Of a stretch of 64,000 nt of DNA, positions 15,467-24,540 are shown piece by piece (the stretch's first letter is position 1; the number at the start of each line of letters is the position of its first letter). A program made the translations under genes and the position numbers. This DNA is from Pyrinomonadaceae bacterium. GTDB lineage: Bacteria; Acidobacteriota; Blastocatellia; Pyrinomonadales; Pyrinomonadaceae. A model generated the notes under the pieces. It searched no databases. It was not told the origin of the DNA and was given only the letters and a program-made list of their open reading frames with translations. Where the stretch lies: positions 496,001 to 560,000 of the forward strand of contig DASUNM010000023.1 in assembly GCA_036277115.1 (NCBI GenBank), written 5' to 3'.

Positions 15467-16651
15467 ATGAGTTTCTTCGATTTACCACCAATTATCGAGC
15501 GTATGTTGTTGGTCTCAGACAAGATCAGCGACCTCAATTTCTCTGTCGGCCAGCTACCGCAGGTCGAAATTAACGGCAAGCTGACGCCCGTCCAACCGCT
15601 GGGATTGCAGAAACTCACGCCTTACCAAACTGAAATTATCGCCATGACTCTGCTTCAGGAAAACGCTGAGGCGGCTGAACGCCTGGTGCAAACGGGCACG
15701 GCGGATTTGAGTTACTCACTCCCTTCGCGCGCGCGGTTCCGTTGCAATATTTTCCAGCAACGCGGCGTTTACTCGATCGTCATGCGCGTCATTCCCACCG
15801 ATATTCCCACGCTTAGCGAGTTGCATCTGCCACAGCAACTCTCCGAAATCTCCGACCTGCGCAATGGCCTGGTCCTGATCACAGGTCCGACCGGATCAGG
15901 AAAAAGTTCCACGCTCGCCGCGGTCATCGACGTCATTAACGAGACCAAGCACTATCACGTGGTCGCCATCGAGGATCCCATCGAGTACCTGCACACGCAC
16001 AAGAACTCGACCATCAATCAACGCGAAGTAGGTCACGACACGAAAGATTTTCCTTCGGCATTGCGTGCGGCTTTGCGCCAGGCGCCGAAAGTGATTCTGA
16101 TCGGCGAAATGCGCGACTATGAAACTACTGAGATCGCGCTCGAAGCAGCCGAAACCGGCCACTTGGTTCTCTCCACCTTGCACACGATCGACGCGTCGAA
16201 AACGATCGATCGCATCATCGGACTTTATCCCAAGAATGAAGAGCCTGTTATTCGTACGCGACTAGCGCAGACCTTTCGCTACATCGTTTCGCAGCGTCTG
16301 ATTCCGCGTGCCGATCTTCGCGGCCGCATTGCCGCCGTCGAAATTCTGCGTTCGACACCGCGTACCCGCGAATACATCGAAAACGGCGAGACGCAAGGCA
16401 AGTCTCTGCTTGAGGCGATGCGCGACGGGAAACTGGAGGGCATGCAGGATTTCGATTCTGTGATTAAAGATTTGGTTGAGCGCGGAACCGTCAGCCTTGA
16501 AGATGGTCTGGCGTTCGCGACGAACCAGAACAACCTGTTACTGGCACTGAAAGGATTGACGTCGTCCGACGACTTTATTCGCTCTCAGGATGATACTTTT
16601 GTGCCTGAGCAATCTTCGCTGACATCCTCAATTATCAGCCTCACCGATTAA
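15467..16651 (+). CDS. pilT: Type IV pilus retraction ATPase PilT-like
   Basis: 394 residues. A PAS-like N-terminal domain (1-130) is followed by the secretion-ATPase core: Walker A GPTGSGKSST (~142), Asp box VVAIEDPIEYLH, Walker B VILIGEMRDYETTEIAL, His box STLHTIDASKTIDRII. QRLIPRADLRGRIAAVEIL and the late EGMQDFDSVIKDL region are PilT-like rather than PilB-like. PilT hexamers depolymerise pili for twitching motility. The ~30-residue tail is longer than usual. It lies in the same direction as the upstream pilus operon and the downstream zinc-finger gene (16 bases away). Confidence 0.93.
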   Translation: MSFFDLPPIIERMLLVSDKISDLNFSVGQLPQVEINGKLTPVQPLGLQKLTPYQTEIIAMTLLQENAEAAERLVQTGTADLSYSLPSRARFRCNIFQQRGVYSIVMRVIPTDIPTLSELHLPQQLSEISDLRNGLVLITGPTGSGKSSTLAAVIDVINETKHYHVVAIEDPIEYLHTHKNSTINQREVGHDTKDFPSALRAALRQAPKVILIGEMRDYETTEIALEAAETGHLVLSTLHTIDASKTIDRIIGLYPKNEEPVIRTRLAQTFRYIVSQRLIPRADLRGRIAAVEILRSTPRTREYIENGETQGKSLLEAMRDGKLEGMQDFDSVIKDLVERGTVSLEDGLAFATNQNNLLLALKGLTSSDDFIRSQDDTFVPEQSSLTSSIISLTD

Positions 16652-16667
16652 CTAACTCAAAACACCG

Positions 16668-17450
16668 ATGCTCGTTATCTGCTCAAATTGCAACACGCGA
16701 CTGCAACTCGACGAAAGTAAGATTCCGTCGAACGTTTCGAAAGCCCGTTGCCCAAAGTGTCAGGGCACTGTTGAGATCAGAGTCTCTTCTGCGGACTCCG
16801 ATCAACACGTTTCGCTTCCGGCGGACATGACACCGCCATCGCCAACTATATCAGCGTTCGAGAAGCCGCCTGCCGCGGCGCCTTTCAAACCGGCGGAAGT
16901 CGCGTCCGACGCCAGTCAGTCCGCACCAAATGGCTTCTCCGAGTTCGCCAAGGTGCTCACTGATTTACTGCGTGACAAGGACTCCGTCGCTGCCAAGACC
17001 GCCGGTCCAAAGCGTCCGGCGTGGGATCGTCGAAAAGCGCTGGTTTGCACCGACACACCGCAGCGGCAAGCGGTCGCGGAAGGATTGGCGACTTTGGATT
17101 TTGAAGTTTACGTCGCGGAAAACACGGCCGAAGCGCTCGGTCGCATGCGTGAAGATCGAATGGATGTGCTGGTGCTCGAAGCAGCGTTCGATCCCGTCGA
17201 GCAAGGCTTTGCATTCGTGATGCGCGAAATCAAACTGATGCGGCCGGCCGAACGTCGGCGCCTGTTTTTCGTTTTCATCACTCCAAACGCGCGCACCATG
17301 GACTTGCATGCGGGCTTTCTTAACAACGCGAACCTGGTGGTGAACCCGGCGGACATCGATCGCATGCCGGATGCTGTCGAGGTTTCGCTGCGCCATTACA
17401 ACGAACTCTATCGCGAGTTCAATCGCGCCCTCGACGTCGCTCCAATCTAG
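16668..17450 (+). CDS. MJ0042-type zinc-ribbon protein with a pseudo-receiver domain
   Basis: 260 residues. The N-terminus carries a four-cysteine zinc ribbon (C5xxC8 ... C28xxC31). A Pro/Ala-rich linker (~45-85) leads to a receiver-like fold (~120-250: KALVCTDTPQRQAVAEGLAT, MDVLVLEAAFDPVEQGF). The position normally held by the phosphorylated Asp reads Glu (VLVLEAAF), one of the acidic-pair residues is Thr, and the conserved Lys is replaced (LVVNPADI), so phosphotransfer is unlikely. Placed right after pilT, it may act in pilus polarity or motility control, as similar zinc-ribbon/receiver proteins do elsewhere. That role is inferred from context. Confidence 0.72.
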   Translation: MLVICSNCNTRLQLDESKIPSNVSKARCPKCQGTVEIRVSSADSDQHVSLPADMTPPSPTISAFEKPPAAAPFKPAEVASDASQSAPNGFSEFAKVLTDLLRDKDSVAAKTAGPKRPAWDRRKALVCTDTPQRQAVAEGLATLDFEVYVAENTAEALGRMREDRMDVLVLEAAFDPVEQGFAFVMREIKLMRPAERRRLFFVFITPNARTMDLHAGFLNNANLVVNPADIDRMPDAVEVSLRHYNELYREFNRALDVAPI

Positions 17451-19133
17451 CTACGGCTTCGAACCTAATCCGATCATGAAAGCACGCAGTAATGCGTGCT
17501 TTTGCATTTTTTTGAGATAGTGTGACTCGTCCCTGCTGTGTTTCGCAGAGAGGACGCGCGCGGCGAGTTCCCTGTCAGCAGCGCTCCATTGCCTGAGGCC
17601 GGGATCCATCGCCAGCACGAGTGGCAGATCGCTGTCGCTGATCAGCGCTTTTACGTTGAGCGCGCGACGAACAAGATCAATTGAGTGCGCCCGAATCCTC
17701 TTCGGATCGCTGCCGGACTCCCGCGCCATTCGGCGCTGTAAGGCGAGCCCAATGTTGCGCGCTTCGAAGCGATCCCATTCGCCGGTTTTCTTCGTTGCCG
17801 CCGGAGTTTCGAACAACATGTAGCCGGAGGCGAGCTTCCGCAACGTGCGGGCTGACGTCCGGTACTTTCGATCGTTCGCCACCTTTCGCTCTTCCGCTTG
17901 CGTCAATTTCAGAATCTCCGGTCGCACGGGCCGAAAACCCAGCTTGCGATAAAACCAGAACGCGCCGGATTCGATGCCCTCTTCGTTCTCGTGACCAATC
18001 TGGTAAGGTTCGATCGAGAAAATGGTGACCCCGAGTAGCTGGCGCATCAAACGCAGGATCCGCGCGTACAGCCAAGCCGTCTCGCCTTCACGGAACGTGT
18101 AATAGAGATTAAAGCCGCTCTCCATTCGTTCGAACAGGGATAAACCTTCGAAGTACGCGACGGGCACTCCGTTCTTGAAGATGATTGCGGCGTGATAAGC
18201 CCGCAGCGGCAGTCGATGCTCAGGCGGCACGCCAACGACGAAGGCCTCGGTTCCGCGACCAAGCTCTGCCTTCACGATGCGCGTCGCGTCTCCATATGTG
18301 AACCCGTGCAATTCGCGATAGCGCGCGGCTGATGTCTCGCGCGCCAGATCGAGAACTTTTTCGCCTTCGCGCCGCGAAAGTTTCTTTACTGGAATTGGCG
18401 GCGAAGAGAGTTCCGCGTCCAGCGAAACGTCGCGTCGCTGAATCAACTGCTCGGAATGGAAGAAAATGGTCCGCGGGGGCAGTCGCATCCCCGTGCGCGA
18501 AGCGCCGGACGGAAACTTCCACGTGACGTGCAGCTTAAGCGAATCGTACAGTTCGGCCTTCTCTCTTTCAGAGAGGTCGAGCGATTCGAATCGATCGATC
18601 AGCCAGACAAATTCATTCCGCCGGCCGGTGGCCGCGCGTATCCATTCACGAAGCGGCACGTGTGCCTCAACCATCGCATCATCTGCCAGCAGCGGCAGGA
18701 ACCGCGGAAGAATCGCGGCCCACTGCTCTTCGTTCTCCATCCACTCCCAATCGATCGACAGTTGGCGGGGATACTTCCGCGCCAGCCAACGCGCGAGCGC
18801 ATAACTGAAGTTGCTCGTCACACTCGTGCCGGCAATTCCCGACACCTCCGGCGCGTCGAGCGGCAACAGATCGGCATCCTGCGTCTCTAACGTGGCGACC
18901 CGTTGCGGCACGGACTTTAAGAGGCGCTCTACTTTTGCCAGAACCGCTTTGCTTTGCGGATAAGCAGCAAGAAAAAGGAGAGCCTCATGCAGCCGTACAA
19001 GCTCATCCGCGTCAGCGATTTTCGCGTTCGCGAGTCTGGTCAGTGCGTCCATCAACTCGCTGTTCTTGATAAAGCCGTACGACCGCCTCGCTGCGTCCAG
19101 CTTGTCGAGTAATTGATTGAGTGTCACTGGCAT
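17451..19133 (-). CDS. Uncharacterised protein with a GNAT-like C-terminal region
   Basis: 560 residues, cytoplasmic (no signal peptide or membrane segment). The first ~250 residues are helical and not recognised. Residues ~300-410 look like an acetyltransferase fold: HAAIIFKNGVPVAYFEGLSL, YYTFREGETAWLYARILRLM, then AFWFYRKLGFRPVRPEI, the last being the usual GNAT 'FYxKLGF' segment. A basic region follows. Substrate unknown. It is convergent with the zinc-ribbon gene, the two stops being adjacent. Confidence 0.6.
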   Translation of the reverse strand: MPVTLNQLLDKLDAARRSYGFIKNSELMDALTRLANAKIADADELVRLHEALLFLAAYPQSKAVLAKVERLLKSVPQRVATLETQDADLLPLDAPEVSGIAGTSVTSNFSYALARWLARKYPRQLSIDWEWMENEEQWAAILPRFLPLLADDAMVEAHVPLREWIRAATGRRNEFVWLIDRFESLDLSEREKAELYDSLKLHVTWKFPSGASRTGMRLPPRTIFFHSEQLIQRRDVSLDAELSSPPIPVKKLSRREGEKVLDLARETSAARYRELHGFTYGDATRIVKAELGRGTEAFVVGVPPEHRLPLRAYHAAIIFKNGVPVAYFEGLSLFERMESGFNLYYTFREGETAWLYARILRLMRQLLGVTIFSIEPYQIGHENEEGIESGAFWFYRKLGFRPVRPEILKLTQAEERKVANDRKYRTSARTLRKLASGYMLFETPAATKKTGEWDRFEARNIGLALQRRMARESGSDPKRIRAHSIDLVRRALNVKALISDSDLPLVLAMDPGLRQWSAADRELAARVLSAKHSRDESHYLKKMQKHALLRAFMIGLGSKP

Positions 19134-19206
19134 TTCCGAGTCGCGGGAACAATCTTCAGCAGGCCGAGTCTAAATCAGAAACGTAGCACTCGCCGGTTCG
19201 ACGACG

Positions 19207-19734
19207 ATGAAGAATCGAATCAAACTCTGCTTGCAAGTCACGTGGGTCACAGCGGTGTTTGTCGTGCTCGCTATGAGTTTCAACTTTTGCGCGGCGACAG
19301 ACCACGCCTGTTTTGAGGCGGTCGACAGAATGTTTTTGATGATGATGGTGCTCTCGTTTCCTGCCGGCATTATCGGCCTGGGCGTCGCCTCGTTTTTCCT
19401 ATGGCCGCTACTAAGCGTCGACCAGCTTTATGACAACAGTATATTTTGGTTGGCAATGGCGGGGGCTGGTTATTTGCAGTGGTTTGTAATTCTCCCGCGA
19501 GTGTTCACCAAACGGAAATTCACCACCCTTAATCTCAGAGAAACAAAGACAGGTCTCGGAGAAACAAAGACAGATTTCGAAGAACCAAAGAAAGTTGTCC
19601 AGGTGACGCCCAGGGAAGTCCCACGCCTAACACGCACGCAAAGACAAATCAGACGTATCCGAGCTTACGACAAACTCGGCCGCACGCCATTAGAGCGAGC
19701 GTTACGCTCCCGTTCTACAGATGCTTCCGCATGA
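19207..19734 (+). CDS. Membrane protein of unknown function
   Basis: 175 residues. Three hydrophobic segments (~8-30, ~43-70 and ~80-98) are followed by a hydrophilic, strongly charged tail with a short imperfect repeat (LRETKTGLGETKTDFEE). No family recognised. Its last 20 bases overlap the 3' end of the convergent hydrolase gene. Confidence 0.6.
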   Translation: MKNRIKLCLQVTWVTAVFVVLAMSFNFCAATDHACFEAVDRMFLMMMVLSFPAGIIGLGVASFFLWPLLSVDQLYDNSIFWLAMAGAGYLQWFVILPRVFTKRKFTTLNLRETKTGLGETKTDFEEPKKVVQVTPREVPRLTRTQRQIRRIRAYDKLGRTPLERALRSRSTDASA

Positions 19735-20746
19735 ACGTCGCGATCTTCCACGCATCGATCGCTTTCCAGGGCATTTCGGCGGTCGTGTAGTGGCCGCAGG
19801 ACAGCCAGACGACATCGAGATCGATACCGCGTTGGCGCACTTCATTGATGACTTCACGCGAAAGATCCGCGGGAAATGTAAGGTCGTATTTCGCCGCGAT
19901 GAAGCGCATCGCTCGCGGCTTCATTCCGACCAGCCGCTGAATGAAAGGTATCGGACTAATCGGCCGCCAAAACTCGCGCAGTTCTTCCAACGTCAGCTCG
20001 CTTTCAATTCCCTGCCGCACATGCTTGGTTGAGATTCCCTGCCACACCACGTCGGCAAAGTATCCTGAGACGTGATTGAAAGTCCCGACGTTGATGTCCG
20101 GGTCGTGTGCGAATGCGAGAAAAGCCGTGCACGATCCGATGCTCGTGCCCAGGATTCCGATCCGTTCAAAGCCCTGCAACTTCAGCCAGCGCACGGCCGC
20201 GCGCGTGTCCAGCACCGCCTGCCGCATCGACTGGATCGTGCGTCCGATATTTGAGCTGACCAGATGCTCCGCACGTTCGATGTCCGCAGGCTTTCGTTCC
20301 TGGTGATAAGGAAGCGTCAGGCGCAGCGCAGTCATACCGAGTCCGTTAAAAATGCGGCACGCTTCCACGTGACTGTCCGGTTGCGCGTTCCACTGCGGCA
20401 GCACCACGACGGCCGCGCGCGGTTTGTTCTTTCGTTCGCGCTTTGGTGTAAACACCCGCGCATGCACCGTGTTGTTTTCTATAGACGGGGTCTTAACTAC
20501 GCTCGTCCAGGTCAGGTGATCTCCTTCGAGATGCCAATCGGTAATCTCGGGTAGCGCATAGAACTCTTCGCTGCGCGCCATCGCTCGGGCTGAATACTCG
20601 CGCAGAACGTTTCGGGGGTCGTCCCCGTTCACGTGATCGGTAATGAACTCGAGCCCCCACGCAAACGGCCGCACCACGCGATTATCGTCGCGTTTTGTGT
20701 GCGCAATCTCGCGCGCGCGCATCCATCTTCCGAAAAAATCGGGCAT
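19715..20746 (-). CDS. Alpha/beta hydrolase family protein
   Basis: 343 residues without a signal peptide. The nucleophile elbow is GTSIGS (Ser202), preceded by a long helical cap-like N-terminus. Likely acid residue in AAKYDLTFPAD (~290) and His in LSCGHYTTAEMPWKAI (~325). AAVVVLPQWNAQPDSH and GMTALRLTLPYHQER resemble bacterial ABHD18-like hydrolases. Carboxylesterase-type chemistry is plausible; the substrate is unknown. Confidence 0.72.
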   Translation of the reverse strand: MPDFFGRWMRAREIAHTKRDDNRVVRPFAWGLEFITDHVNGDDPRNVLREYSARAMARSEEFYALPEITDWHLEGDHLTWTSVVKTPSIENNTVHARVFTPKRERKNKPRAAVVVLPQWNAQPDSHVEACRIFNGLGMTALRLTLPYHQERKPADIERAEHLVSSNIGRTIQSMRQAVLDTRAAVRWLKLQGFERIGILGTSIGSCTAFLAFAHDPDINVGTFNHVSGYFADVVWQGISTKHVRQGIESELTLEELREFWRPISPIPFIQRLVGMKPRAMRFIAAKYDLTFPADLSREVINEVRQRGIDLDVVWLSCGHYTTAEMPWKAIDAWKIATFMRKHL

Positions 20747-21051
20747 CTCTCAGAATCGCTCGAATTCGCTTGCAGAATCGAGTCAGTCATCCTAAAGTTT
20801 CAGGCCAAGCAAAATCAAGCAATGCAGTTTTGATGGCTAGTTCAGTTTGATGGATATCATTCTCGCCGTCGCTTCAGCGCGGCGATCAGATTGGCGGGCA
20901 CCGCAGGGGCCGTTTAAAACGGTTTCCATTGTATGACCGCCGGTTTGCCACCGCCCTAAAGGCGCGGTGTGAATGAGAAAATGCAAGCTGACCAGTCTCT
21001 ACAAAGAAGAACTTGGCTCCCGAAACGTCCCCAACGTTTCAAAGGAAGAAG
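20747..21051 (+). other. Leader region of the sulfate-type ABC operon
   Basis: 305 bases without a gene. A G/C-rich structured stretch (about 20870-20980) contains an imperfect CACCGCC...GGCGCGGTG hairpin near 20950-20972, and a 7-bp GAAACGT/ACGTTTC stem (21022-21028 with 21034-21040) just before the AAGGAAG ribosome-binding site. I could not match it to a known SAM, Moco or other riboswitch consensus. Confidence 0.35.
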
Positions 21052-22086
21052 ATGGCCAACAAACATTCTACGGTAGCGATTGCGCTTGTCGTCCTCTTTC
21101 TGCTCGGCATCGGTAGTTGTCTGCCGAAACCACCATCGCAAAGCGGGGGCGGCGGCGTGAACATAACTCTCTACGGCTTTTCGATCATGAAAGAGTCGCT
21201 AGAGAAATCAATCTATCCGGCTTTCTCCGCGAAATGGAAGAGCGAGCACGGAGTTGATGTCCGTTTCACTTCGTCGTTCGCCGGGTCGGAAACCGTCACA
21301 AATCAAATCCTGCAGGGCGTCAAGGCGCAGGTGGCCATCCTTTCGATCGAGCGCGACGCGCAACGGCTGAAGTACGGCAACGCGGTGACTTCCGACTGGC
21401 GCGCCCTGCCGCAGAAAGGGATCGTCAACAAGACGCCGTTTGTGATTCTGGTGCGCAAGGGAAATCCGAAAGGCATCCACGATTTTGCCGACCTCGCGAA
21501 GCCGGGCATCAAATTGATTCATCCCGATCCCGAAAGTTCAGGCGGCGCGCAGTGGTCGATCCTCGCCATCTACGGCTCTGAACTGATCAAGACTGAGAAG
21601 CAATCCGGCACTGCCGATCGCGCGCGTGCTTTGCAAACGCTGCAAGCCATCTGGCGAAATGTCGTTTCAACTCCAAGTTCCGCGCGTGAGGCGCGCGCGA
21701 CGTTTGAGCAGGGTTACGGCGACGCCCTGGTGACTTATGAACTGGAAGGGCTTTTGCTGAAGGATGCCGACGGCGCGTTTGAAATCATCGTGCCTGAGGC
21801 GACCATCTTCAGCGAACATCCGATCGTCATCGTCGACCGTAATGTTTCGCCCGCCGACCGTCCCGTGATCGAAGCGTTCGTGCGTTTCCTGTGGACCGAC
21901 GAAGCGCAGCGCGCCTTTGTGAAAAACCATTTTCGGCCGGCCACGAATGACGCCCTGACGCAGGAAAATAAGGAACTCGCAACCATCAAATATCCGTTCA
22001 CAGTTGACTATTTCGGTGGTTGGGAACGCGCGTATCCGGAAGTGATCGAATCCGTTTTTAAACATCAGGTGCAGAAGAGAAAGTAA
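21052..22086 (+). CDS. Sulfate-type ABC transporter substrate-binding lipoprotein
   Basis: 344 residues from the ATG at 21052 (AAGGAAG upstream). A lipoprotein signal (VLFLLGIGSC) precedes a Sbp/CysP-like type II periplasmic binding fold: ITLYGFSIMKESLEKSIYPA, SFAGSETVTNQILQG, DWRALPQKGIVNKTPFVILV, HPDPESSGGAQWSILAIYGS, YELEGLLLK, and a C-terminal PFTVDYFGGWERAYPE. The SSGGAQW loop contacts the oxyanion in Sbp-type proteins. First gene of a three-gene importer. Sulfate or thiosulfate is most likely; other oxyanions cannot be excluded. Confidence 0.88.
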   Translation: MANKHSTVAIALVVLFLLGIGSCLPKPPSQSGGGGVNITLYGFSIMKESLEKSIYPAFSAKWKSEHGVDVRFTSSFAGSETVTNQILQGVKAQVAILSIERDAQRLKYGNAVTSDWRALPQKGIVNKTPFVILVRKGNPKGIHDFADLAKPGIKLIHPDPESSGGAQWSILAIYGSELIKTEKQSGTADRARALQTLQAIWRNVVSTPSSAREARATFEQGYGDALVTYELEGLLLKDADGAFEIIVPEATIFSEHPIVIVDRNVSPADRPVIEAFVRFLWTDEAQRAFVKNHFRPATNDALTQENKELATIKYPFTVDYFGGWERAYPEVIESVFKHQVQKRK

Positions 22087-22092
22087 ACACCC

Positions 22093-22950
22093 GTGGCCAG
22101 GATCCGCTCATTTCGACACGTCCGCGGCTTCGATGTCGCGCGTCCCACCAGCATCGGCGTGATGCTGGCCCTCATGATGCCGCTCGTGATCCTGCCGATG
22201 CTTTCCATCTTCATCGTCGGGATGAGAAAAGGCTTCGGCTTTTTCTGGTCTTCGCTGATGGCGCCCGAGGCGGTCTATGCGTTGAAGCTGTCACTTATCA
22301 CAAGTTTTTGGGCGACCGTCTTCAACGTGGTCTTCGGTCTGCTCGCGGCGTACGTCCTTTCGCGTTATGACTTTTGGGGACGCAACGCGGTCATCGTCAC
22401 GATCTCTCTGCCGACCGCGATCCCGACGGCCGTTGCCGGATTCGCTCTGCTGGCGCTGTGGGGACCGCAGGGGACTCTTGGACGTTTTCTGTTTCCGCCT
22501 GAAGGCAAGCAGTTGATGTTCACTACTTACGCGATCATCCTGGCAAATATCTTCGTCACTTTTCCCCTGGCTTTCGGCGTGATTAAGCCCGTGTTCGACA
22601 CGATGAGCCGCTCGCTGGAAGAAGCCTCGGCCACGATTGGCGCGACCCGCTGGCAAACGTTCTGGCACGTGACTCTGCCGAGCCTGCGTGGGGCGATCGT
22701 CTCGGGGGCGCTCTTAACTTTTGCGCGGGCTGTCGGTGAATTCGGTTCGACGATTCTCGTATCAGGAAATCTGGCGGGGATGACGCAGACCGCACCGCTC
22801 TACATCTATGCAAAGTACAATTCGGGCGAGGCCGGCGCTCTGGAAGCAGCTAACGCGATTGCGATCGTTCTGGCCCTCTTGTCGTTCGTGATTTTTAGCG
22901 TGCTCTTTTTTGCGCGCGACTGGTTAGAGCTCGAGGCGCAGGAAGCATGA
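22093..22950 (+). CDS. Sulfate-type ABC transporter permease (CysT-like)
   Basis: 285 residues from GTG, seven bases after the binding-protein stop. About six transmembrane helices; the EAA loop reads EEASATIGATRWQTFWHVTLPSL, the contact site for the ATPase, and AVGEFGSTILVSGNLAGMTQT is a hallmark of CysT/CysW proteins. Sulfate importers normally encode both CysT and CysW; only this permease is present, so it may homodimerise. Its stop overlaps the ATPase start by four bases. Confidence 0.88.
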   Translation: MARIRSFRHVRGFDVARPTSIGVMLALMMPLVILPMLSIFIVGMRKGFGFFWSSLMAPEAVYALKLSLITSFWATVFNVVFGLLAAYVLSRYDFWGRNAVIVTISLPTAIPTAVAGFALLALWGPQGTLGRFLFPPEGKQLMFTTYAIILANIFVTFPLAFGVIKPVFDTMSRSLEEASATIGATRWQTFWHVTLPSLRGAIVSGALLTFARAVGEFGSTILVSGNLAGMTQTAPLYIYAKYNSGEAGALEAANAIAIVLALLSFVIFSVLFFARDWLELEAQEA

Positions 22951-24176
22951 AACCGCAGATGAAATTGATTCCCGACGATCCGCACACTTCGTGGGCGCCT
23001 GAGCGTACCGAGAGAACTGGGGTGGCTGCGAGTGTGCGCGGTCTCAGCAAGAGCTTCAAGAAAGCGCGTGTGCTCGAAGACGTCAGCTTCGACGTTTCGG
23101 AAGGCGAATCGCTGGTTTTGCTGGGCGCGTCGGGCAGCGGCAAGACGACTATTTTGCGCATCATCGCCGGCCTGGAACAGCCTGATAAAGGCGGCGTGAT
23201 TCTGCACGGCAAGGACGTCACCGATTTGCCGGCACGTGAACGCGGCGTCGGCGTCATCTTCCAGGCGTACGCGTTGTTTCCGCGGATGACGGTCGAGAAA
23301 AACATCGCGTACGGATTGAAGATTCGACACACGCCGCGCAAAGAAAGACGAGAGACGGTCGACCGGCTGATAAAGCTGGTGCAGCTGGAGGAGCATCGAA
23401 AGAAATATCCATGGCAACTCTCGGGTGGCCAGCAGCAGCGCGTTGCCATCGCGCGCACCCTCGCTTACAAGCCCCAGGTGCTTTTGTTCGACGAACCGTT
23501 CGGCGCGCTCGACGCGCAAACGCGGGTGCATCTCCGACGCGAGATTCGCTCGCTGCTTAAGAAAGTAAAGGTCCCCTCAATCTTCATCACTCACGATCAG
23601 GAAGAGGCGCTCGAGCTCGGCGATCGCATCGCCGTTTTGAACAACGGACACCTCGAACAAATTGGCACGCCCGACGAGGTTTACAACAATCCCGCGACCG
23701 AGTTCGTCGCCACGTTTCTCGGTGCGGCCAATCTTTTGCTGGGCGTCGTGACGAGCGGCCACGTTGAGATTGGCACGGCGCGGCTGCCCGCAGAGAAAGA
23801 GACGCGCCGCTTCCGTGAAGGCCAGTCGGTGAAACTCGTCTTTCGTCCTGAAGACGTGTGTCTGAGTCCGGATGCGCAACTGCCTGAAGGCTGCCGGCGT
23901 CTCGCGAACGGTGTGGTCGAGCAGGTTAATTTTGTCGGCGCTTATGAGAGATTGAATGTGCGCCTCGATCTCGCACACCGCCCGCAGAGCGGCGACCTGG
24001 CGCCGCTGTACGAGGTGACGATCAACACGCCCGAACGCATGCTCGGGGTTCCCATCATGGCTACTCGCCCGAAACCGGAAGCCAGCGCGACACGATTCAA
24101 GGTTGGCGACCGCGTCGCTGTCGGCCTCACTTCCTTTAGCCTCCTGCCGAATTACACTTTGGCAAGACAGAGGTAA
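22947..24176 (+). CDS. Sulfate-type ABC transporter ATP-binding protein (CysA-like)
   Basis: 409 residues. Nucleotide-binding domain: Walker A GASGSGKTT (~65), Q-loop VIFQAYALFPRMTV, signature LSGGQQQR, Walker B VLLFDEPFGALDAQTR, H-loop IFITHDQEEALEL. After residue ~260 a TOBE-type regulatory region (VKLVFRPEDVCLSPDAQLP, FVGAYERLNVRLDL) follows. It is about 40 residues longer than typical CysA, mostly from the N-terminal ~28-residue extension. ATG overlaps the permease stop. Powers import together with the two preceding genes. Confidence 0.9.
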   Translation: MKPQMKLIPDDPHTSWAPERTERTGVAASVRGLSKSFKKARVLEDVSFDVSEGESLVLLGASGSGKTTILRIIAGLEQPDKGGVILHGKDVTDLPARERGVGVIFQAYALFPRMTVEKNIAYGLKIRHTPRKERRETVDRLIKLVQLEEHRKKYPWQLSGGQQQRVAIARTLAYKPQVLLFDEPFGALDAQTRVHLRREIRSLLKKVKVPSIFITHDQEEALELGDRIAVLNNGHLEQIGTPDEVYNNPATEFVATFLGAANLLLGVVTSGHVEIGTARLPAEKETRRFREGQSVKLVFRPEDVCLSPDAQLPEGCRRLANGVVEQVNFVGAYERLNVRLDLAHRPQSGDLAPLYEVTINTPERMLGVPIMATRPKPEASATRFKVGDRVAVGLTSFSLLPNYTLARQR

Positions 24177-24228
24177 CAAGAGCTCTGTTGCGGCTCAGTG
24201 AAAATGCGACTTGGGTTACGCCAGTCAA

Positions 24229-24455
24229 CCAGCCGCGAAGCGGTGGCATGTAATAGACCCGGGCGTCAGCCCCGGGTTAGGAGCCATTGGCGATTAGAGC
24301 CCTGAAGGGGCGCATAAATTCATCGATTCAATTACAACGTAACCTCTGTCGCCCCCTTCGCGGGCTCTGGAACCTTTGGGAACTCGATCCCCGGGTTCCG
24401 CTCGCTGCGCTCGCTCACCCGGGGCTACCATCTGTCGCCGCTCCGCGGCTGCTTG
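24229..24455. repeat. Large imperfect inverted repeat (AGCCGCGAAGCGGTG ... CCCGGGGCTACCATCTG)
   Basis: The left half (24229-24320) carries AGCCGCGAAGCGGTGGCATG and CCCGGGCGTCAGCCCCGGG. The right half (24340-24455) carries the inverse, GTTCCGCTCGCTGCGCTCGC then CCCGGGGCTACCATCTGTCG and CCGCTCCGCGGCTG. A fragment of the same family (GGCTACCATCTGGCAGC) occurs at 57612-57642. Non-coding; resembles widely dispersed intergenic elements of soil bacteria. Confidence 0.75.
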
Positions 24456-24540
24456 AGATGAACATCCCGACTCAAGGCTGGCTTGCGACGCACTCTCTAG
24501 TTGGGACTCAAAATCCAACAACTCGTTGGACCATTCACAA

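Noticed and set aside
20870-21000. SAM or molybdenum-cofactor riboswitch before the sulfate-type operon
   Set aside because: Neither the conserved core bases nor the expected helices could be aligned by eye; left as an unclassified leader.
23577-24179. Long reverse-strand open frame opposite the CysA-like gene
   Set aside because: Lies wholly antisense to a gene with full ABC ATPase motifs; the translation shows no family pattern.
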